This document shows, piece after piece, positions 59,411-64,000 of a DNA stretch of 64,000 bases. The notes beneath the pieces were generated by a model. That model made no database searches and was not told where the DNA came from. It saw only the letters and a program-made list of their open reading frames with translations. The position numbers and the translations under genes are program-made. Origin of the DNA: Pseudomonadota bacterium (GTDB lineage: Bacteria > Pseudomonadota > Alphaproteobacteria > Rhizobiales > Devosiaceae); assembly GCA_023391095.1 (NCBI GenBank), contig JAEWBN010000022.1:372001-436000 (forward strand), read 5' to 3'. Position 1 is the stretch's first letter. Every line of letters begins with the position of its first letter.

Positions 59411-59527
59411 CCCCCCTCCCCAACCCTCCCCGCAAGGGGGAGGGTGCGGGCCCGGTGATCTTGCGCAGGTGGAGCCACAAACGCGAAGCGACACCTCCCC
59501 CCTTGCGGGAGAGGTTGGGAGGGGGGG
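59411..59527. repeat. MITE-like element with ~36-bp inverted terminal repeats
   Basis: Two arms at 59411-59446 and 59492-59527 are inverted copies of each other with a few mismatches (core CCCAACC then CCGCAAGGGGG), with 45 nt between them. Each arm also folds by itself. It lies between metZ and the binding-protein gene, against the latter's 5' end. I see no transposase and no clear target duplication. Confidence 0.75.
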
Positions 59528-59559
59528 CCGGCAGTGCACGACGTGCGAACATGCGGTGC

Positions 59560-60768
59560 CTACACCTGATCCAGCCCGAACATCAGATCGGCAATCAGGT
59601 CATCCGGATCCTCTAGCCCGACCGACAGACGCAGAAGGCCGGGCGTGACACCGGTTTCAAGCCGAACCTCTTCGGTCAGGCGCGCATGGGTGGTGGTGCG
59701 CGGGTGGGTGATCAGCGACTTGGCATCGCCCAGATTGTTGGAAATCAGGATCACCGCCAGATTGTCCGAAAGGGCGAAGGCGCCCTCCTGGCCATTCTTG
59801 ACGTCGATGGCGAGCAGGGTCGAGCCGCGTTTCATCTGCCGCTTGGCCAGATCATATTGCGGATGGGCGGGATCGTGCGGGTAGATAACGCGCTCGATCT
59901 TGGGATGGCCCGCCAGTGCCGCGGCAACCTTTTCGGCGCTGTCGGTCATGCGTTCGACGCGCAGGGCGTAGGATTCGAGACCCTTGAGCAGCACCCAGGC
60001 ATTGAAGGCCGAAAGCGTGGCGCCGGTCTGGCGGAGGAAGGTGTGGATGTCGCCTTCGATCAGCTCTTTCGAACCGAGGACGATGCCGCCGAGCACCCTG
60101 CCCTGCCCATCGATATGCTTGGTCGCCGAATAGGTGACGAGGTCTGCGCCCAATTCGAGCGGCTTCTGGTAGAGCGCGGTCGAGAACACGTTGTCGACGA
60201 TCAGCCGGGCGCCATGGGCATGGGCGATCTCGGCGACGGCCTTGATGTCGACCAGTTCCAGGGTCGGGTTGGTCGGGGTCTCGATGAAGACGAGCTTGGT
60301 ATTGGGCTGCATGGCCCGGGCGAAGTTTTCCGGATCGTGGCCATCGACCAGCGTCGAGGCGACGCCGAAGCGGGGCGCGAAATCTTCCACGACGTATCGA
60401 CAGCCACCAAAAAGCGCCTTGGACGCGACGATGTGATCGCCGGCCCGGACCTGACACATGACAGCATTGGTGACTGCCGCCATGCCGGAGGCAAAGGCCT
60501 TGCCGGCTTCTGCGCCTTCCAGCAGCGCCATGCGGTCTTCGAACATGTCGACCGTGGGATTGGCGAAGCGGGAATAATTATGGGCGCCCTCGATCTTGTT
60601 CTGGAACAGCAGCTCGGCATGTTCGGAACTGGGATAGGAATAGCCCGAGTTGAGAAACAGCGCTTCGCTGGTCTCGTTGAAAGGCGAGCGCATGCCCCCG
60701 CCATGAACCATCTGGGTCGCGGCGGAGCGCTTTTTCGGATCGTTCAGGGGATTGTTCGTCTTGGACAT
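59560..60768 (-). CDS. metZ: O-succinylhomoserine sulfhydrylase
   Basis: PLP enzyme that makes homocysteine directly from O-succinylhomoserine and sulfide in methionine synthesis. The 402 residues are of the Cys/Met metabolism fold: YSRFANPT near 65, the PLP-stacking region with ETPTNPTLE (163-171), VDNVFST (191-197) and the PLP Lys217 in SATKHIDG. The segment YSRFANPTVDMFE fits MetZ rather than MetB. Its leader has a SAM-II aptamer followed by an intrinsic terminator, which confirms control by S-adenosylmethionine. Confidence 0.95.
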   Translation of the reverse strand: MSKTNNPLNDPKKRSAATQMVHGGGMRSPFNETSEALFLNSGYSYPSSEHAELLFQNKIEGAHNYSRFANPTVDMFEDRMALLEGAEAGKAFASGMAAVTNAVMCQVRAGDHIVASKALFGGCRYVVEDFAPRFGVASTLVDGHDPENFARAMQPNTKLVFIETPTNPTLELVDIKAVAEIAHAHGARLIVDNVFSTALYQKPLELGADLVTYSATKHIDGQGRVLGGIVLGSKELIEGDIHTFLRQTGATLSAFNAWVLLKGLESYALRVERMTDSAEKVAAALAGHPKIERVIYPHDPAHPQYDLAKRQMKRGSTLLAIDVKNGQEGAFALSDNLAVILISNNLGDAKSLITHPRTTTHARLTEEVRLETGVTPGLLRLSVGLEDPDDLIADLMFGLDQV

Positions 60769-60782
60769 GGGACCACGCTTTC

Positions 60783-60818
60783 AAAACAAAAAAACCGGCA
60801 CGCAAGCGGCGGCCGGTT
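60783..60818 (-). terminator. Intrinsic terminator in the metZ leader
   Basis: On the minus strand the stem AACCGGC / GCCGGTT (7 bp, 12-nt loop) runs straight into a T-run (TTTTTTTG). It lies 15 nt before the metZ ATG and 8 nt after the SAM-II aptamer, so it is an attenuator rather than the end of an upstream gene. Confidence 0.8.
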
Positions 60819-60825
60819 CCTACGG

Positions 60826-60877
60826 TCTTTAGCAACTTGTTTTAAGTGGCTGCAAGCGACCGGCCAAATCACCACTG
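60826..60877 (-). promoter_or_regulatory. SAM-II riboswitch controlling metZ
   Basis: On the minus strand: GTGGTGATTTGGCCGG, then CGCTTGCAGCCACTTAAA, then CAAGTTGCTAAAGA. The outer P1 helix (AGTGG / CCACT), the GATTTGGCCGG loop and the conserved GCTAAAG tail that forms the pseudoknot are those of SAM-II (metA motif) aptamers. SAM binding should lower metZ expression. Placed about 60 nt before the start codon. Confidence 0.95.
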
Positions 60878-60960
60878 GGCTGTGATGTAAAGCCAATTGG
60901 CAGGTGACGTCAATTGCCGGGATTGGTAGGGAAAGTCGATCACGGAATGGATGGTACGAG

Positions 60961-62067
60961 ATGGCTGAAACCTGGCCCAGAGGCGTCTTTCCGGCGCGGT
61001 TGATCGAAAAGCTCCACGCGCAGGGCTCGATCGGCGCTTCCCGCCCGTTCGACCACGACCAGGTGCAGCCGGCGAGCCTCGACCTTCGGCTCGGCAAAAC
61101 GGCCTTCCGGGTGCGCTCCAGCTTCCTGCCCGGCCCCAGCCATTCGGTGGCCGAGCGCATCGAAGCGCTCAAGCTGCATGAAATCGACCTCAGCAAAGGC
61201 GCGGTGCTGGAACGCGGCTGCGTCTACCTCGTGCCGCTCGAGGAAAGCCTTGATCTGCCGCCGGAGGTGAGCGCCTCGGCCAATCCGAAGAGTTCGACCG
61301 GGCGGCTTGACGTGTTCACCCGCGTTATCGGGGACCGGGCGCGCGGCTTCGACCAGCTGCCGCCCGGCTACAAGGGCCCGCTTTATCTCGAAATCAGCCC
61401 GCGCACTTTTCCCGTGTTGGTGCGGACGGGTTCGCGGCTCAGTCAGATGCGCTTCCGCTCGGGCGATACGCGGCTATCCATCGAACAGCACAAGGCGCTG
61501 CACGCCTCCGACACGCTTGTGATCGGCGGTGAACAGCCGGTGGGCGAAGGCGTGGCGCTGTCGATCGACCTCAAGGGCGAAGGCCGCAACGGGCTCGTGG
61601 GCTTCCGTTCGCGCCGGCATACGGCGGTGGTCGATGTCGACAAGAAGGGCGCGCTCGACGTGCTCGATTTCTGGGATCCGCTCTATAGCCATGGGCGGAG
61701 CGAACTGATCCTTGATCCGGACGAATTCTATATCCTTGTGAGCCTTGAAGCGGTGCATGTGCCGCCGACCCATGCGGCCGAGATGGTGCCGTTCGATCCG
61801 CTGGTGGGTGAGTTCCGCGTGCATTATGCGGGCTTTTTCGACCCCGGCTTCGGCCATTCGGCGGCAGGCGGCACGGGGAGCCGGGCGGTGCTGGAAGTGC
61901 GCAGCCGGGAAGTGCCGTTTCTGCTCGGGCACGGGCAGATCATCGGGCGGCTCATCTATGAGCAACTGGCCGAGCCGCCGGACCGGCTCTACGGCTCGGC
62001 CTTCGGGTCGAACTATCAGGCCCAGACGCTCAAGCTGTCGAAGCACTTCAGGGCGTTTGAGGGATAA
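60961..62067 (+). CDS. dcd: 2'-deoxycytidine 5'-triphosphate deaminase, long form
   Basis: Deaminates dCTP to dUTP for thymidylate synthesis. The 368-residue protein is the alphaproteobacterial long form with two dUTPase-like beta domains in tandem, about twice the length of E. coli Dcd (193). QPASLDLRLG (about 38-47) is the family start; SASANPKSSTGRLDVFTR (about 103-120) carries the active-site region with Ser/Arg; a second-domain equivalent GLVGFRSRRHTAVVDVDK follows. The ATG at 60961 is taken over an open extension of 19 codons. Divergent from metZ. Confidence 0.9.
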   Translation: MAETWPRGVFPARLIEKLHAQGSIGASRPFDHDQVQPASLDLRLGKTAFRVRSSFLPGPSHSVAERIEALKLHEIDLSKGAVLERGCVYLVPLEESLDLPPEVSASANPKSSTGRLDVFTRVIGDRARGFDQLPPGYKGPLYLEISPRTFPVLVRTGSRLSQMRFRSGDTRLSIEQHKALHASDTLVIGGEQPVGEGVALSIDLKGEGRNGLVGFRSRRHTAVVDVDKKGALDVLDFWDPLYSHGRSELILDPDEFYILVSLEAVHVPPTHAAEMVPFDPLVGEFRVHYAGFFDPGFGHSAAGGTGSRAVLEVRSREVPFLLGHGQIIGRLIYEQLAEPPDRLYGSAFGSNYQAQTLKLSKHFRAFEG

Positions 62068-62098
62068 AAAAACCGGCGATGCGGGGGCGCATCGCCGG
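62064..62098 (-). terminator. Terminator after frcA (bidirectional)
   Basis: A perfect 11-bp stem (CCGGCGATGCG / CGCATCGCCGG) with a 4-nt loop is followed, on the minus strand, by TTTTTTTATCC. It ends the frcC-frcA transcript and also stands right after the dcd stop codon. Confidence 0.93.
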
Positions 62099-62136
62099 CC
62101 TCATGTCCAGCGGGAGGACTTCGCCGGAAAAGCTGG

Positions 62137-62916
62137 TCAGGCGGCCGTTGCTGCCAAGCCCGGGGCAGGCTTGGCGCCGGTCATGAAGGCCACCGCGTCG
62201 GACATGGTATAGTCCTTGGGGTCGATGACGCAGAGGCGGCGGCCGAGGCGGTGCACGTGGATGCGGTTGGCCACTTCAAACACATGCGGCATGTTGTGGC
62301 TGATCAGGATGATCGGGATGCCGCGGGCGCGGACGTCCTGGATCAGATCGAGGACGCGGCGGGACTCCTTGACGCCCAGAGCGGCGGTCGGCTCGTCGAG
62401 AATGATGACCTTGGAGCCGAAGGCTGCGGCGCGCGCCACGGCCACGCCCTGGCGCTGACCACCCGAGAGGGTTTCCACTGCCTGGTTGATGTTCTGGATG
62501 GTCATCAGGCCCAGCTCATTGAGCTTTTCGCGAGCAATCCGCTCCATGGCCGGCCGGTCGAGCTGGCGCAGGACTGAGCCCATGAAACCGGGTTTGCGCA
62601 GCTCGCGGCCCATGAACATGTTGTCGGCAATCGATAGAGCCGGGGACATGGCCAAGGTTTGGTAGACGGTTTCGACGCCCGCCATGCGGGCTTCGATGGG
62701 TGAGGCGAACTCGATTTTCTTGCCTTCGAGGAAGATGTCGCCGCTATCGGGACGGATGGCGCCCGACAGGGCCTTGATGAGCGAGGACTTGCCCGCTCCA
62801 TTGTCGCCGATGACGGCGAGGATTTCGCCGGGCATGAGATCGAAATCGCAATTGTCGAGCGCGGTGACGCGGCCATAGCGCTTGTTGAGACTGCGGGCGG
62901 AAAGAATGGGTTCCAT
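62137..62916 (-). CDS. frcA: Fructose-type ABC transporter ATPase
   Basis: 259-residue single-domain ATPase of a sugar importer. Walker A GDNGAGKSS is at 37-45, the signature is LSGGQRQGVAVARA, Walker B VIILDEPTAALGV, and the switch His is in LISHNMPHV. The wording of the sequence from PGEILAVIGDNGAGKSS to YTMSDAVAFMTGA matches rhizobial FrcA very closely as I recall it. One base is shared between the frcC stop and this ATG (TGATG). A terminator follows, so no frcK is in this operon. The specificity (fructose, ribose or mannose) is by homology. Confidence 0.92.
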   Translation of the reverse strand: MEPILSARSLNKRYGRVTALDNCDFDLMPGEILAVIGDNGAGKSSLIKALSGAIRPDSGDIFLEGKKIEFASPIEARMAGVETVYQTLAMSPALSIADNMFMGRELRKPGFMGSVLRQLDRPAMERIAREKLNELGLMTIQNINQAVETLSGGQRQGVAVARAAAFGSKVIILDEPTAALGVKESRRVLDLIQDVRARGIPIILISHNMPHVFEVANRIHVHRLGRRLCVIDPKDYTMSDAVAFMTGAKPAPGLAATAA

Positions 62917-63974
62917 CAGGCAGACACCTTTCTGATCCACTGGTCGATGGCCACGGCGGCAATGATGAGAGCGCCGATAAGGAGATAGGTCCACTGGGCG
63001 TCGGCCCCGAGGAGCCGGAGGCCCAGCGAGAAGACACCGACGATCAGGGCGCCGAAGAACATGCCGAGGATCGAGCCGCGACCGCCAAAGAGCGAGATGC
63101 CGCCGATCACCACCGCAGTGATGGATTCGATATTGGCTGACTGGCCGGAGGTGGGCGAGACCGAGCCGATTCGGCCGATCAGCACCCAGCCGGCAAAGGC
63201 GCAGATGAGGCCGGAGAGCATATAGACGGAGATGAGGATTTTCCTGGTGTTCACACCCGAAAGCGCAGCGGCGTCTGGATCATCGCCCACCGCATAGACG
63301 TGACGCCCCCAGGCCGTGTGCTTGAGCACATAGGCGAGCACCAGAACCAGGAGGATGAAGAAGATCACGCCATAGGTGAAAACCGCGCCGCCGACATTGA
63401 AGGACTTGCCGAAGAATTGCAGCAGCGGCGCCTGCGCCTCGATTTCCTGGGCGCGGATGGTTTCGTTGCCGGAATAAAGGAAGTTGGTGGCGAGCGCGAT
63501 CTGCCAGATGCCCAGGGTCACGATAAAGGGCGGCAGCTTGATGCGGGCGATCAGCCAGCCATTGATGAAGCCGATAAAAGTGCCAACGGCGAGGCCACAG
63601 GCAATGGCGACGGCGGGCGGAAGACCGAGCTTGAAGGTCAATTGGCCCATGACCACCGAGCTCAGCACCATGATGGCGCCAACCGAAAGATCGATGCCGG
63701 CGGTGAGAATGACCAGCGACTGCGCGGCGCCCACAATGCCGACAATGGCGACCTGCTGGAGAATGAGGGTCAGCGCAAAGGTCGAGAAGAATTTGGTGCC
63801 CAGCAACGCCCCGAAGACGGCGATGGACAAGACAAGGACAATCAGCGGCACGAGCGCCGGATTGGAATGAAGGGCATGCTGGATGCGTGAGAGCAGGGTC
63901 TGTTCGTGCTCGAAGCTGGCGACTGTCTCGCTCCGCGCGATCAGCCCCTGCTCGGCTTCCGAAGGGTTCGTCAT
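62916..63974 (-). CDS. frcC: Fructose-type ABC transporter permease
   Basis: 352-residue inner-membrane permease of the ribose/branched-chain superfamily. About 40 N-terminal cytoplasmic residues precede some nine to ten TM helices; the TAGIDLSVGAIM block (about 115) and the ATPase-contact loop GDDPDAAALSGVNTRKI (about 240-256) are family landmarks. GGAGGAA about 7 nt upstream supports the ATG at 63974. The gene for the binding protein (frcB) would be expected just beyond the right edge of the window. Confidence 0.92.
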   Translation of the reverse strand: MTNPSEAEQGLIARSETVASFEHEQTLLSRIQHALHSNPALVPLIVLVLSIAVFGALLGTKFFSTFALTLILQQVAIVGIVGAAQSLVILTAGIDLSVGAIMVLSSVVMGQLTFKLGLPPAVAIACGLAVGTFIGFINGWLIARIKLPPFIVTLGIWQIALATNFLYSGNETIRAQEIEAQAPLLQFFGKSFNVGGAVFTYGVIFFILLVLVLAYVLKHTAWGRHVYAVGDDPDAAALSGVNTRKILISVYMLSGLICAFAGWVLIGRIGSVSPTSGQSANIESITAVVIGGISLFGGRGSILGMFFGALIVGVFSLGLRLLGADAQWTYLLIGALIIAAVAIDQWIRKVSA

Positions 63975-64000
63975 GGGCGTTCCTCCCCAGGCGATGGCGG

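Noticed and set aside
1..64000. tRNA or rRNA genes, integrase, att sites or phage genes
   Set aside because: I looked through the gaps between genes and found no tRNA-like or rRNA sequence, no integrase or transposase gene and no flanking direct repeats that would mark an island. The S24 regulator alone is not evidence for a prophage.

Overview
The window reads as chromosome of a high-GC alphaproteobacterium of the order Hyphomicrobiales, most likely Devosiaceae-like. This is inferred from gene content rather than a marker gene: a cpa/tad pilus locus, a PodJ-like polarity protein, a class I lysyl-tRNA synthetase, a SAM-II riboswitch before metZ, a frcC/frcA sugar transporter and an lhr/pdeM DNA-repair pair. 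I see no rRNA, tRNA, CRISPR array, phage module or IS transposase. Genes are dense, often with ATGA or GTGA overlaps.

Layout. 0.1-5.2 kb: housekeeping genes (pheA, membrane cytochrome c, a GhrA-type reductase, a YqaA-like membrane protein, an M17 aminopeptidase). 5.3-16.5 kb: a complete-looking Tad/Flp pilus locus. flp, cpaA, cpaB, cpaC, cpaE, cpaF, tadB and tadC lie on the minus strand, tadD on the plus strand facing them, and a divergent plus-strand set carries a stand-alone CpaC-N-like protein and two TadE-type pseudopilins. No cpaD lies between cpaC and cpaE. 16.5-17.4 kb: a HAD phosphatase and a small HTH protein.

17.5-30.9 kb: one long minus-strand nucleoside uptake and salvage operon. 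In order of transcription it has a BMP-type binding protein, ATPase, two permeases, cdd, punA, deoC, an ALDH16-type aldehyde dehydrogenase, a small unknown protein, deoA, deoB, upp and a glyoxalase. It imports nucleosides, splits off the bases, recycles uracil, and takes deoxyribose-5-phosphate to glyceraldehyde-3-phosphate plus acetaldehyde, which the ALDH probably oxidises.

31-35.8 kb: a CoxG-like protein and a plus-strand three-gene cluster of unknown function (two long coiled-coil proteins around a one-TM protein). 35.8-42.4 kb: a VOC protein, an orphan LuxR-type response regulator, a PodJ-like giant, and a TauE/SafE permease with its TIGR02186-type partner. 42.4-49.1 kb: pdeM and the lhr-type helicase gene, normally neighbours, are separated by a sugar dehydrogenase pair (small subunit plus GMC flavoprotein) and by an array of inverted hairpin repeats. 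That array contains one intact GIY-YIG nuclease gene and at least one, probably two, decayed remnants of it. This array is the most unusual structure in the window.

49.2-58.6 kb: a small membrane protein, a P-loop kinase, a MATE exporter, pyrD with a DUF952 gene, a LexA-like S24 regulator, an HWE/HisKA_2 sensor kinase, a GFA protein, lysK, a TerB-like protein and a DUF2161-type nuclease-fold protein. 58.6-64 kb: a periplasmic binding protein whose 5' end abuts a MITE-like inverted repeat, metZ under a SAM-II riboswitch with an added intrinsic terminator, a long-form dCTP deaminase, and the frcA and frcC genes running off the right edge.
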